DNA of 64,000 nucleotides from Sphingobacterium detergens (GCF_003610355.1 NZ_RAPY01000006.1:269703-333702); one strand, 5' to 3'. Shown: positions 8,053-18,085, counted from the stretch's first letter. The notes: generated by a model not told the origin, from the letters alone. A program made the numbers and translations.

Positions 8053-10797
8053 ATGAAAAGAGTTTTGCAAATTCTCTTATTTTTCGTTTTCGGTGTTCAT
8101 GGAATAGCGCTAGGGCAGTCCAAAATTGCCGGAAAAATAAGCGATGTAAAAGATCAGGTCAAGCTATCTGATGCAACAGTCATGTTGTTAACCGCTAAAG
8201 ATTCCATATTGACAGGTTTTACGAGATCAGATGAAAATGGACTTTTTTCTTTATCAAAGCCAGATACAGGATCTTATCTATTGATCGTAAGTTATCCCAA
8301 ATACGGTGATTATTATACAGAGATTTCTAAGGATAAAGATTATTCCAAGTTAGCTGTTGGGCTGACCAAAACGGCTACTTTATTGGAGGAAGTTATTGTT
8401 ACTGGTCGAATTCCCATTACTATAAAAGGAGATACCACCGAGTATGACGCTGGTAGTTTTAAAGTAGAAAAAAATGCGAAGGTTGAAGATTTGTTGAAGG
8501 TCTTGCCTGGGATCACAGTTGATGCGTCCGGAAAAATTACCGCACAAGGTAAAACTGTCAAAAAGGTATTGGTGGATGGTGAGGAGTTTTTTGGTGACGA
8601 TCCGACATTGGTAACCCGCAATATTCGATCAGATATGGTTGATAAGGTACAGGTGTATGAAAAGAAATCCGAGCAGGCAGAGCGAACAGGTGTAGATGAC
8701 GGTCAACGTGAACAGACGATTAATGTCAAACTAAAAGATGGAGCCAAAAATGGCATGTTCGGAAAAGCCTTACTCGGTGGCGGTACCAGTGACTATTACA
8801 TGGGACAGTTGATGTTAAACAAATTCAAAGGATCTCAAAAGATCTCCGTTTATGGTCTTTTTGGAAATAATGGGACGACAAGTATGAACTGGCAGGATGC
8901 ACAGAAATATGGTGGTGACTCGGGTGTTTCATACGGGGATGACGGATCCATGTCCTGGACCAATTTTACGGATCCTTTTTCCGGACAAGGTGTTATCGGT
9001 ATACCACGTGCGATCAATTCGGGTGTCAATTTTTCGGATAAATTCAACAAGGATAAACATAATGTCAATATTAACTATAAATACGGAAGATTAAGCAGTG
9101 ATGGAGACGATGAGACAATTAGTACGGGGCTGATCAATAATAAATCAACTAAATCCGTCGATACAGAGAACGATCAACATCGTGCCAATTTAAAATATGA
9201 TCTGAATTTTGATTCATTAAATACGTTGACCATCCGCGGCGGAGCTTCCCGCAAAAATCTTTGGTCGGACAACAAACGTGAAGCCTATCAGTTTACTCAG
9301 AATATGGATACTACTGTAGCTGAAAAAACTCATGAGACGATCAAGAACACTATCAACGAGTTGAATTTTAGTACTTATTTTACCCATAAATTTAAGAAAA
9401 AGGGACGTTCATTTACATTTGATGGCCAAGTCAGACGAACTGAAATGATAGGAGATGGTTATCTATTCTCAGAGGTTAAAAATAGTTTGGCTAAGAAGGA
9501 TACCGCAGGTTATACGCCAATAGACTCTACAGATCAACGTAAGGAGCGCAATAATAAAAATGAGGTGCTAGGCGCTTCGGTATCGTATACAGAGCCCTTG
9601 TCAAAAGTTTGGAATCTTGTTGTCGGAACGGGCATAGAAAGTAGTAATAACTCCTCCCGTGTTGAATCATTCAATAAAGGTGCTGACGGGGGATATAATG
9701 ACCTGGACAGTCGTTTCAGTAACAATTACGATTTTGATAGACGGAGCAGCAGATATAAATTAGCCATTGTGCATACGACGGATAAGTTTAAGTTTACCGT
9801 TGCCAATAATTTTAATAATGACAAACTGAAACAATATAATTACTATAGCCAAGAGGGGCTTTCCAGAAGTTATTTTACGTATAATCCCAATGTAAGTGCG
9901 GGATATTCATTTACAAAAACCAAAGGATTATGGTTGAATTATACAGGAAAGAATCAGTTACCTTCCATGACTCAGATTCAGCCTATTCTGGATAACTCGG
10001 ATCAGATTAACCGTTATTTGGGAAATGAAAATTTAAAACCTTCTTTTAGAAACTCTTTAAATATCAATTATAACTCATTTCGTATTCTGACAGGAAGTTA
10101 TGTCTATGCGGGCGGAAATATCACTTTGGATAAAAATCCGATCACGCAAAATATAGATACGATAAAAGGACTCAATATCTATACCTGGAATAATGTAAAG
10201 GGTAAAACAAACACCTCTGTGAACATCTGGTCTGGGTATCATTTTAAATTGAGCAAAAAATTAGGCTTGTCCAATTCGCCACAGTTTTATCTGAATATGA
10301 GTGACAATTATAATCTATTCAATCAGCAATTGAACAAGGTCAATACAACGAATTTCAATTTTACATACAACTTTAAAAGAGATACGAAGACTGGATTGAA
10401 TTTCGATTTGAACTTCAGTCCGCAATATCGGTTAATGAAATCCAGCTTGGAGCGCAACACAAATAGCAACGGCTTTGTATTTGGATCAAATGGTAGTGTA
10501 GAATATTTTATTGGCAAAACCTTTAAAGTGTATACAAACTATAGCTATACCTACGAAGCAGCAACGAAGGCTTTTGATCAAAAATTTGAACAATTTTTGT
10601 TGCACCCCGGGGTAAGTAAAAAATTCCTGAAGAATGAATCACTTATGTTGGATTTTATGATCAATGATGTGCTTGACCAAAATAAAGGTTTCAGCCGTTC
10701 GGCATCAACATCAATTTTTACACAACGTCGATATGATACGATCCGTAGATACTATATGCTCAAGCTATCTTGGGACTTCACAAAAATGTTTCTATAA
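8053..10797 (+). CDS. outer-membrane beta-barrel family protein (TonB-receptor-like), copy 1
   Basis: 914 aa. After a signal peptide (residues 1-22) comes a carboxypeptidase-regulatory-like beta-sandwich (about 24-110), then a plug-like region (GRIPITIKGDTTEYDAGSF near 125, LLKVLPGITVDASG near 150, VLVDGEEFFGDDP near 175) and a long beta-barrel rich in aromatic/Asn repeats up to the C-terminal aromatic strand. This is the PF14905-type outer-membrane barrel common in Bacteroidota. It probably lies in the outer membrane; the cargo is unknown. The gene is followed 16 bp later by a GLPGLI gene, and the pair is repeated at 11.9-15.4 kb. Confidence 0.88.
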   Translation: MKRVLQILLFFVFGVHGIALGQSKIAGKISDVKDQVKLSDATVMLLTAKDSILTGFTRSDENGLFSLSKPDTGSYLLIVSYPKYGDYYTEISKDKDYSKLAVGLTKTATLLEEVIVTGRIPITIKGDTTEYDAGSFKVEKNAKVEDLLKVLPGITVDASGKITAQGKTVKKVLVDGEEFFGDDPTLVTRNIRSDMVDKVQVYEKKSEQAERTGVDDGQREQTINVKLKDGAKNGMFGKALLGGGTSDYYMGQLMLNKFKGSQKISVYGLFGNNGTTSMNWQDAQKYGGDSGVSYGDDGSMSWTNFTDPFSGQGVIGIPRAINSGVNFSDKFNKDKHNVNINYKYGRLSSDGDDETISTGLINNKSTKSVDTENDQHRANLKYDLNFDSLNTLTIRGGASRKNLWSDNKREAYQFTQNMDTTVAEKTHETIKNTINELNFSTYFTHKFKKKGRSFTFDGQVRRTEMIGDGYLFSEVKNSLAKKDTAGYTPIDSTDQRKERNNKNEVLGASVSYTEPLSKVWNLVVGTGIESSNNSSRVESFNKGADGGYNDLDSRFSNNYDFDRRSSRYKLAIVHTTDKFKFTVANNFNNDKLKQYNYYSQEGLSRSYFTYNPNVSAGYSFTKTKGLWLNYTGKNQLPSMTQIQPILDNSDQINRYLGNENLKPSFRNSLNINYNSFRILTGSYVYAGGNITLDKNPITQNIDTIKGLNIYTWNNVKGKTNTSVNIWSGYHFKLSKKLGLSNSPQFYLNMSDNYNLFNQQLNKVNTTNFNFTYNFKRDTKTGLNFDLNFSPQYRLMKSSLERNTNSNGFVFGSNGSVEYFIGKTFKVYTNYSYTYEAATKAFDQKFEQFLLHPGVSKKFLKNESLMLDFMINDVLDQNKGFSRSASTSIFTQRRYDTIRRYYMLKLSWDFTKMFL

Positions 10798-10813
10798 ATT
10801 TAAGTTAATAACC

Positions 10814-11602
10814 ATGTTAAAATATATCTTTTTTCTCTTTTTGTGTTGTACAATGTTAAGCGTTAAGGCACAATACACGCTATTCGGAAGGTCTGGGAGT
10901 ATTTCCTATGATAAAACCATGTACATGAAGAATATTGTGAGTAAGAAATTCATTGCGAAAGCTGATAATAATTCAAAAACATTTTTTGAACAGGTATTAC
11001 CCAAATTACCCGAAAATGTGGTGTTGAAAAAGACATTAAAATTTAATACCAATGAAACCCTGTTTGAACCTGTCAAAGATGATAATCTGGATCAGATGGT
11101 CAAGCAATACATTATGATGTTTGCATTGGACTTTGAAGGGGTTACCTTATCCAATTTGACGACCCGATCTTTTCAAAGGTATAATGATATCGTAGGTGAA
11201 AAGATTATTGTGGAAGACACCATGAAACGTATTAAATGGAAAGTTACTGATGAATATCGGGAAATTGCGGGATACAGTTGTAGGAGAGCTAATGGTCTTA
11301 CAGCTGATTCGATTTATGTGATTGGGTATTATTGTAACGAGATCCCGATCAGTGGTGGACCTGAGTCTATCAACGGGCTTCCCGGGATGATCCTTGGATT
11401 AGTGGTGCCAAGTCAACACGTTTCCTATTTTGCCACTAAAGTCGAATTAAGCAGTGATGTGATTATGGATAAAAAGAGATTCGAAAAAAGCAAAGTGAAA
11501 CGGATGACCAGAAAGACAATGACCGATCAGATTTCAGGCGTATTGTCACAGCATATGAATAAGGAAACGGTTCAATTTATTATGGAGCTAGGCAATTTGT
11601 AG
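10814..11602 (+). CDS. GLPGLI family secreted protein, copy 1
   Basis: 262 aa from the ATG at 10814, the first Met before a clear signal peptide (LKYIFFLFLCCTMLSVKAQ). The diagnostic motif is present as NGLPGMILGL in the C-terminal half, after a Cys-containing stretch (REIAGYSCRRANG). The family is of unknown function and is found almost only in Bacteroidota, commonly next to outer-membrane barrel genes as here. The reading frame is open further upstream inside the barrel gene, but that part lacks signal-peptide character and was not used. It is the second gene of a two-gene unit. Confidence 0.88.
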   Translation: MLKYIFFLFLCCTMLSVKAQYTLFGRSGSISYDKTMYMKNIVSKKFIAKADNNSKTFFEQVLPKLPENVVLKKTLKFNTNETLFEPVKDDNLDQMVKQYIMMFALDFEGVTLSNLTTRSFQRYNDIVGEKIIVEDTMKRIKWKVTDEYREIAGYSCRRANGLTADSIYVIGYYCNEIPISGGPESINGLPGMILGLVVPSQHVSYFATKVELSSDVIMDKKRFEKSKVKRMTRKTMTDQISGVLSQHMNKETVQFIMELGNL

Positions 11603-11654
11603 GAAGATCAACTTATTCAACAAACGATGTGATTTGAAGACAGGAGTTGTTCTG

Positions 11655-11692
11655 ATCGACAAAGGGCTATCCATGGATAGCCCTTTGTCGAT
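11655..11692. terminator. perfect 38-bp palindrome after the first barrel/GLPGLI unit
   Basis: Arms of 19 nt with no loop spacer (ATCGACAAAGGGCTATCCA and its exact complement). The position, 53 bp after the GLPGLI stop, fits a terminator, but no T-run follows on either side. It could also be an mRNA 3'-end stabiliser or a protein-binding palindrome. The rest of 11603-11898 is AT-rich with no gene that I can see. Confidence 0.6.
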
Positions 11693-11898
11693 AGTGGTAA
11701 TATAAAATCAATGTTAATATTGATGATCTTATGTGAAATTTTGTTAATATCATCTGACTTCTATTGACTTATCTTTAGTTCGTTGGTGATTTTTTCATTA
11801 CATGGTTATTTTTTTTATGATGGAGTAAAAAATATCCAGTAAAATAGTAGTTTTGCCTGTTATTACAATTTGTCACTAAATACCATTTAATAAATTTT

Positions 11899-14616
11899 AT
11901 GAAAAGAGTGTGTTTATCACTTTTACTTTTTCTACTTTGCTTATGCGGAATAGTTCAGGCGCAATCCAAAATCGAGGGAAAAATTAACGACGCAAAAGAC
12001 AAGCTTAAACTTCATAATGCGACGATTATGTTGTTAACTGCCAAAGATTCGATTCTGACAGACTTCACCCGATCCGATGAAGAGGGGAGGTTCTCTTTAC
12101 TACAACCAGATACTGGCCAATATGTGCTTATCGTCACCTATCCAAAATATGGCGAATATTATGCCGATATCTTACCAAAGAGAGATTATTCAAACTTGTC
12201 GATCGGGCTTACAAATAGCGCTACTTTATTGCAGGAGGTAATCGTAACGGGCCGGATTCCGATAACAATAAAGGGAGACACAACAGAATACGATGCCAGG
12301 AGTTTCAAGGTAGAAAAGAATGCGAAGGTTGAGGACCTTTTGAAAGTTTTGCCGGGGATCACTGTAGATGCCTCTGGAAAGATTACCGCACAAGGGAAAA
12401 CCGTTGAAAAGATGCTTGTTGATGGGGAGGAGTTTTTTGGTGACGATCCAAAATTGGTGAGCCGAAATATCCGTTCGGATATGGTGGATAAGATTCAGGT
12501 CTATGAGAAAAAATCCGATAAAGCAGAGAAAACAGGTATTGATGATGGCGTACGCACGCAGACCATCAATGTTAAGTTAAAAGAGGAAGCCAAGCGCGGT
12601 ATTTTTGGTAAAGTAGATGCTGGAGGAGGAAACAATAAATTTTACCTTGGTCAGGGTTTTTTGAATTATTTCAATCAATCTTTTCGGGTTTCAACTTATT
12701 TGATCGCAAGTAATACAGGTAAAACAGGATTGAATGGTCAGGAAGCTTCAAGTATAGGCGGTGATGGTGACGGTTCTGGAAACTTTGAGGGCGAAGGAAT
12801 TCCAAAGTCTCTCAATACGGGTTTCTTATACTCGGATAAAACCGCAAATAAGAAACATTCCTGGCGGATTGACTATAAATATAGCCAGTCAAATGTAGAT
12901 CTGGATAGAAGTATATTTACCAGAAATGCAGCAAGGGATACCATTTTGATTAGTAATAATAATACCGCTGCTTCCAGTGATAATAAAAGACATAATGTTG
13001 GACTGAAATATGAATTTAAAATAGATTCTTTATCCGATTTGACAGTATGGGCAGGCGCCAATAGGAGACGGGATATCAGCTCTTCAAGGACTATTTCAAA
13101 TACGGTCAACCAATTTGATCAGCTGGTTAATGGAAATACCCGAGATCTTAACAATGATACCAAGTCAGAGGAGTATAATGCTTCAGCACTTTATGTGAAA
13201 CGATTTAAGAAAAAGGGGCGTTCATTAACAATCAATTATTTCACCTCAGGAAGTAAGCAGGATGGTGAGCAAAAGCTATATTCAAGCTTAGTTTATTATA
13301 GAAATGGAGATTCTGTGGGAAATACGATCTTGGATCAGAAAAAGGTCATTGATAACAATACATTTACAACTGGTGGTGAGCTGTCATATTCTGAACCGTT
13401 ATCAAAAAAGGTCATACTAGCTTTTGAATACGGTATTAATTTTAACCGTAATAGTAATTCGGTAGAATCCCTGAATAAAAATCTGAACACAGGAAAATAT
13501 GACGATAAGGATGATGTGTATAGCAATGACTTTTTGTACAAAACAACGAAGAACACCTATAATCTTTCGATCAACTATAAGCCGATGGAAAAATTCGTTG
13601 TTAACATTGCCAACAGGTTTGAAAATAGTGATTTGTCACAATTGAACAGGGCGGACGACGCACATTTGTCCAGATCTTTTTTTGTCTATAATCCCGTCTT
13701 GGATTTAAATTATGAGATTAAAAAAAATAAATCGATTTCCGTGATCTATAGAGGAACAAATGGATTGCCTTCGCTCAATCAGATTCAGCCACTACGCTCA
13801 AATCTTGATCCATTGAACGAATATTTAGGAAACGAAAATCTAAAGCCATCTTATACGAATGAATTGAATTTAAATTTTAGATCTTTCTCCATTCTTACGG
13901 GTGAGTTTTATGCTATTTACATCAATGCCTCCCGAACGAATAAAGCTTTGGTTCAAAATACCACAATCGACTCTGTCGGTAAAACGACCTTTATTTGGGA
14001 TAACTTGGACAATAACGCCAATAATCAAATTAGCATAAGACCGATGTATTATGGGATTTTATGGAAAAAGTACCAATTGAGACACGGTGGAGGACCTGCT
14101 ATTTCTATCGGTAATAATTATAATTACGTGAATAATGTTTTAGCCAATGCAAAGTTTCAGACCTATTCATTGAGTTATGGACTTTATAAGTCCACTTCAA
14201 AAGGTTTGGATTTTGGACTTGAAGTTTCACCGGGATATGTCATCCAGGATAATTCGATTGGTATGATGGAAGATAGTAAAGGGTTTACATTCTCTTCTAA
14301 TGGAGAATTTAAATACTTCCTGCCAGCCAAATTTGTATTACGGACAGAGTTTAACTACATATATCAGGCACCAACGGCGGTTTATAGTAAGAAATTTGAG
14401 CGTTTTGTGCTGAGTCCCGGACTGTCAAAAAAGTTTATGAAAGACGAGAAGCTGGAACTGACATTTATGATCAATGATGTGTTGAACCAAAATGTTGGCT
14501 TTGAGCGAAATCAAAATGGAACACTGCTGACCGAGCGCCGATTTAATACGATCGGTAGGTATTATATGGTAAAACTGAGTTGGGAAATCAATAAGATGTT
14601 AGTTAAATCAAAATAA
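11899..14616 (+). CDS. outer-membrane beta-barrel family protein (TonB-receptor-like), copy 2
   Basis: 905 aa, same architecture as the barrel gene at 8053: signal peptide, carboxypeptidase-regulatory-like domain, plug-like region with LLKVLPGITVDASGKITAQG conserved to the residue between both copies, then a barrel that has drifted much more. The N-terminal 230 residues are highly similar between the copies and the barrel regions are only moderately so, which fits duplication followed by change of the surface or cargo part. Again a GLPGLI gene follows, with a 1-bp gap. Cargo unknown. Confidence 0.88.
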   Translation: MKRVCLSLLLFLLCLCGIVQAQSKIEGKINDAKDKLKLHNATIMLLTAKDSILTDFTRSDEEGRFSLLQPDTGQYVLIVTYPKYGEYYADILPKRDYSNLSIGLTNSATLLQEVIVTGRIPITIKGDTTEYDARSFKVEKNAKVEDLLKVLPGITVDASGKITAQGKTVEKMLVDGEEFFGDDPKLVSRNIRSDMVDKIQVYEKKSDKAEKTGIDDGVRTQTINVKLKEEAKRGIFGKVDAGGGNNKFYLGQGFLNYFNQSFRVSTYLIASNTGKTGLNGQEASSIGGDGDGSGNFEGEGIPKSLNTGFLYSDKTANKKHSWRIDYKYSQSNVDLDRSIFTRNAARDTILISNNNTAASSDNKRHNVGLKYEFKIDSLSDLTVWAGANRRRDISSSRTISNTVNQFDQLVNGNTRDLNNDTKSEEYNASALYVKRFKKKGRSLTINYFTSGSKQDGEQKLYSSLVYYRNGDSVGNTILDQKKVIDNNTFTTGGELSYSEPLSKKVILAFEYGINFNRNSNSVESLNKNLNTGKYDDKDDVYSNDFLYKTTKNTYNLSINYKPMEKFVVNIANRFENSDLSQLNRADDAHLSRSFFVYNPVLDLNYEIKKNKSISVIYRGTNGLPSLNQIQPLRSNLDPLNEYLGNENLKPSYTNELNLNFRSFSILTGEFYAIYINASRTNKALVQNTTIDSVGKTTFIWDNLDNNANNQISIRPMYYGILWKKYQLRHGGGPAISIGNNYNYVNNVLANAKFQTYSLSYGLYKSTSKGLDFGLEVSPGYVIQDNSIGMMEDSKGFTFSSNGEFKYFLPAKFVLRTEFNYIYQAPTAVYSKKFERFVLSPGLSKKFMKDEKLELTFMINDVLNQNVGFERNQNGTLLTERRFNTIGRYYMVKLSWEINKMLVKSK

Positions 14617-14617
14617 A

Positions 14618-15409
14618 ATGAGAACAATCAGAAATATAATAATCCTATTTTTAATACTATGTTTGGGAAAGGTGGCGGAGGGGCAATATGCTTATTTTCC
14701 AGATCAGGGAACGATTACTTTTGAGAAAACCGTATTTCTTAAAAATTTGATTAAGCGCTATGTGGCTTATTCTAAGGATGAAGAGAGCCGAAATCAAATA
14801 AAGGGAGTAGTGGAAGGGGCACCAGAAAACCAGGTGCTTAAAAAGACCTTGAAATTTTCTACAAATGAGGTCCTTTGCGAACATGTTCCTGAGGATTACC
14901 CTGAGGCTGCTGAGCAGCTGATGCGAATGGGAATTTTTGAGTCGGGAATCAGCAGTTATCAGAATTTGAAAACAAAGGAATTCAAATCTACTTTTGAATT
15001 GGCAGGAGAACGGATTGTGATAGCCGATTCTACTCTGAAGATTAAGTGGAAAATTACGAACGAGTATAGGGAGATCGCAGGATACCAATGCCGCAGAGCT
15101 AATGGGCTTGTACTTGATTCAATCTATGCAGTTGCATTTTATACAGATCAAATTCCCGTATCTGGCGGGCCGTCTGCATTCAATGGTCTACCTGGGATGA
15201 TTTTGGGTTTGGCTGTTCCGGAGCTTCACTATAATATGTTTGCCACCAAAGTAGAGCTGAGTCCTGTAACGATTTCTTCTAACGAGCTTCTTAAGAAAAA
15301 AGACAAACCTTTGAATAGAAAGCAAGTTTACGATAAACTAGATGCTGTATTGGGTGATTATCTCGGTGTGAAGGTGTATAACCTCCTGATGGGCTGTTAC
15401 TACTTGTAA
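14618..15409 (+). CDS. GLPGLI family secreted protein, copy 2
   Basis: 263 aa with a signal peptide (residues 1-22) and the motif NGLPGMILGL near residue 190. It is homologous along its length to the GLPGLI protein at 10814 (shared YREIAGY-CRRANGL stretch and VLKKTLKF block). It starts directly after the second barrel gene, so the two are one transcript ended by the hairpin at 15435. Function unknown; periplasmic or outer-membrane location inferred from the signal peptide. Confidence 0.88.
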   Translation: MRTIRNIIILFLILCLGKVAEGQYAYFPDQGTITFEKTVFLKNLIKRYVAYSKDEESRNQIKGVVEGAPENQVLKKTLKFSTNEVLCEHVPEDYPEAAEQLMRMGIFESGISSYQNLKTKEFKSTFELAGERIVIADSTLKIKWKITNEYREIAGYQCRRANGLVLDSIYAVAFYTDQIPVSGGPSAFNGLPGMILGLAVPELHYNMFATKVELSPVTISSNELLKKKDKPLNRKQVYDKLDAVLGDYLGVKVYNLLMGCYYL

Positions 15410-15434
15410 CAAGTTTTAGGTCGCATTAATGCAT

Positions 15435-15466
15435 AAAAAAGGCCCTTCATTTGAAAGGCCTTTTTT
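15435..15466. terminator. bidirectional terminator between the GLPGLI and histone-like genes
   Basis: Stem AAAAAAGGCC/GGCCTTTTTT with a 12-nt loop. It lies between two convergent genes and has A- and T-runs on the outer sides, so it serves both. Confidence 0.85.
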
Positions 15467-15484
15467 ATGTAAACTCAAGAAAGA

Positions 15485-15664
15485 TTATTTTCCGTCGTTT
15501 TTCTTAGCAGTAACTTCGTTACGAATTTCTTGTGCTAAGGTTTTGATGTCTTGTAATCCTTTACGTACACGTGTACCAGCAGCAGAATTACCATTGTTGA
15601 AGAACTTGTCTGCATCAGCTTCGATAGAAGCTACTAACTCTTTTAATTTTACGTAGTTTTCCAT
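15485..15664 (-). CDS. histone H1-like (Hc1-type) DNA-binding protein
   Basis: A 59-aa gene beginning MENYVKLKELVASIEADAD and ending TAKKNDGK. This is the short helical H1-like protein found across Bacteroidota, thought to bind DNA or to help organise the nucleoid. The N-terminal acidic/amphipathic helix and the RVRKGLQDIKTLAQEIRNEV helix are visible; the long Lys/Ala tail of eukaryotic H1 is absent. The 118 bp between it and the peptidase gene upstream hold an AT-rich leader with a TATATTTA box. The convergent terminator follows 19 bp after the stop. Confidence 0.85.
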   Translation of the reverse strand: MENYVKLKELVASIEADADKFFNNGNSAAGTRVRKGLQDIKTLAQEIRNEVTAKKNDGK

Positions 15665-15782
15665 TTTTTTATAATTATAATTTTAGTTTTTATGGTTTTT
15701 CCTAAACACTCCCTAAATATACAAAAACGAATCAATTTGAAAATAAATTTCGTTTTTTTTTATCAAAAAAGCTTAAAAAAAA

Positions 15783-17921
15783 CTATTCAACAATCTTAAG
15801 TTCGTCAATAATGTTCGTCGCGCCAGCAAATTTATCGATGATAAATAATACATAACGGATGTCAACTGAAATTGTACGTTGTAGCTTATGGTCGAAGATC
15901 ACATCACCAGCCATTGCTTCGATATTACCATCAAAAGCTAGGCCAATTAATTCGCCATTGCCATTTATTACTGGAGAACCGGAATTTCCGCCAGTTATAT
16001 CGTTGTCACTTAGGAAGTTTACTGGTAAATATCCTTTTTTGTCAGCGTAGCGACCATAGTCCTTATTTTTGTACAAATCCATCAAACGTTGTGGCAAATC
16101 GAACTCTTCGTCACCTTTTTTGTATTTGGCAATAGTACCTTTTAGGGTTGTATAGAAGTTCTTGTCAGCATCGTTACGTGGGTCTTTTGGTAAGCCTTTG
16201 ATAGTGCCATAAGAAAGACGCAATGTACTGTTTGCATCCGGATAGAATTTACCTTTTGGATTGGAAGCCAATACACCGGCAACATATTTACGATAAGCAC
16301 CTTCAAACTTGTCATGCTCAGCTTTCGCGCTAGGATCTTCCTCACGGTATTTGCTGATCAATGCCGAAGATAACTTATACAATGGATCATTTGCCAAAAT
16401 TTCAGGATTTGGTTTTTCCAAGTAATTGTTTAAACGCTCAGCAGAGGCAAAAATGCTATTCTTTACAGATTCTTTGATATAGGCTGTGAAATCGTTATTG
16501 TTTTTAGCAGCTAATTCAGCAACATAAGGAGCGATATTCCCAGCTTTTTTTGCGTATAGATTCAATTCATCAATTAATACCTGTTCTTCTAAAGGCATAT
16601 ACATTTTTTCGTAGCCCGCATCGATTGCTGATTTTAAACGTGGAAGAATATCTTTTCTGCGCGCTTCATCACCCGCAGCATAAACTTCTAAACCAGAACC
16701 GATCGAATAAGGTAGCGTAGCGATTGCACTGGAACGGATCATACCCATCAGGTAATTATCGTGTTTCGCTTTCTCATTTGTTGCGGTATAGAATGCATTG
16801 ATTGTTTTGATTACATCACCGTATTCCGCTTTATTGGCTGCTTGATTTGCCCATTTGTCAAATTTAACCTCATCTTTAGCTTTAGATGCCGCTGTTTTAT
16901 GTAAGGTCAATGCATCAATCATACCTTGACGATTTTTCCAGTAATTGGCTACCTGAGAGTATTTCGACGCATAGTTTAATTTGACAGCTTGATCCTGGTC
17001 CATGAATTTCTTCATGGCATCCATACCTGTTTTAGAAGCCTCTACCCAAGCAGGGTACGCAAATTTCACGTTTTGATTGATGCCACCTGAAGGCATCCAA
17101 CGGTTGGTACGACCAGGGTAACCTAAGATCATGGCAAAATCGCCTTCCTGAACACCTTTTAAGCTGACAGGCAAGAAATGTTTTGGTTTCAATGGAACAT
17201 TGTCCTGTGCATATTCCGCTGGGTTTCCGTTTTTGTCTGCATACACGCGGAAAATTGAAAAGTCACCTGTATGACGAGGCCATTCCCAGTTGTCGGTGTC
17301 GCCACCGAATTTACCAATACTATTTGGAGGAGTTCCCACTAGACGTACGTCATTATAATCTTGGTATACAAAATAATAATACTCATTTCCTTGGTAGAAA
17401 GATTTTACTTCAACAACATACTTGCCATTTTCGCTGTTTTCCTTTTGGATTTTTGCGATCTCAGCCGCTATGATTTTGTTACGCTCATCTTCAGTCATTT
17501 TATTGTTGACCAAACCTAAGATACGTTTCGAAACATCATCCATGCGTACAAAAAAGCGTACAGATAATGATTTAGGCTTCAATTCCTCGCTTTTTGTTTT
17601 TGCCCAGAAACCATTTGTTAAGTGGTCGTTTTCGGGTGTGGACAATTCGGCAATTGCGCCATAACCACAGTGGTGATTGGTGAATACCAAGCCTTGGTCA
17701 GACACAATCTCTGCGGTACAGCCACCGTTGAATTGCACGATAGCATCTTTTAAGCTCGAGTTGTTAATGCTGTAGATCTCTTCGGCGCTCAAACGAAGGC
17801 CTTTCTTTTGCATATCGGCCTCATTTAGACGCTTCAGATACATTAAAAACCACATTCCCTCGTCGGCAAATGCAGCAAAGCTTGTTGTTATCAACAACAA
17901 ACACATCCATAATTTTTTCAT
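15783..17921 (-). CDS. S46 family dipeptidyl-peptidase, DPP7-type
   Basis: Periplasmic serine exopeptidase of 712 aa that removes dipeptides from oligopeptides. Signal peptide residues 1-19. The chymotrypsin-fold triad is visible: NHHCGY (His about 84), NWEWPRHTGDF (Asp about 220) and TGGNSGSP (Ser647). The S1-pocket residue 18 positions after the Ser is Gly665, as in DPP7 (preference for hydrophobic P1), whereas DPP11 has Arg there (Asp/Glu). The helical cap lies between about 280 and 570. The gene appears monocistronic and is divergent from the DEAD-box helicase gene. A strongly supported family call; the specificity call rests on the one-residue rule. Confidence 0.93.
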   Translation of the reverse strand: MKKLWMCLLLITTSFAAFADEGMWFLMYLKRLNEADMQKKGLRLSAEEIYSINNSSLKDAIVQFNGGCTAEIVSDQGLVFTNHHCGYGAIAELSTPENDHLTNGFWAKTKSEELKPKSLSVRFFVRMDDVSKRILGLVNNKMTEDERNKIIAAEIAKIQKENSENGKYVVEVKSFYQGNEYYYFVYQDYNDVRLVGTPPNSIGKFGGDTDNWEWPRHTGDFSIFRVYADKNGNPAEYAQDNVPLKPKHFLPVSLKGVQEGDFAMILGYPGRTNRWMPSGGINQNVKFAYPAWVEASKTGMDAMKKFMDQDQAVKLNYASKYSQVANYWKNRQGMIDALTLHKTAASKAKDEVKFDKWANQAANKAEYGDVIKTINAFYTATNEKAKHDNYLMGMIRSSAIATLPYSIGSGLEVYAAGDEARRKDILPRLKSAIDAGYEKMYMPLEEQVLIDELNLYAKKAGNIAPYVAELAAKNNNDFTAYIKESVKNSIFASAERLNNYLEKPNPEILANDPLYKLSSALISKYREEDPSAKAEHDKFEGAYRKYVAGVLASNPKGKFYPDANSTLRLSYGTIKGLPKDPRNDADKNFYTTLKGTIAKYKKGDEEFDLPQRLMDLYKNKDYGRYADKKGYLPVNFLSDNDITGGNSGSPVINGNGELIGLAFDGNIEAMAGDVIFDHKLQRTISVDIRYVLFIIDKFAGATNIIDELKIVE

Positions 17922-18085
17922 ATCAACCTGATAAAAAGTTTGTTTATACCCTACAAAAATGCTTTAATTCTATTAAAAACCAAAATATTAGACTTTATAT
18001 TGTGCTTTTTCCCAATTTTTATGTCAATTCAAAGTAAATGTGTGCCGTATTGGTTATCAAAGAAAGTCAAATGGACTCTTTTCCT

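Noticed and set aside
10664..10813. Extended N-terminus of the first GLPGLI protein inside the barrel gene
   Set aside because: The extension overlaps the barrel gene by 134 bp and lacks signal-peptide character; the Met at 10814 starts a clean signal peptide.
15429..15656. Plus-strand open frame over the histone-like gene
   Set aside because: It is a shadow of the minus-strand histone H1-like gene, which has a clear protein family match.
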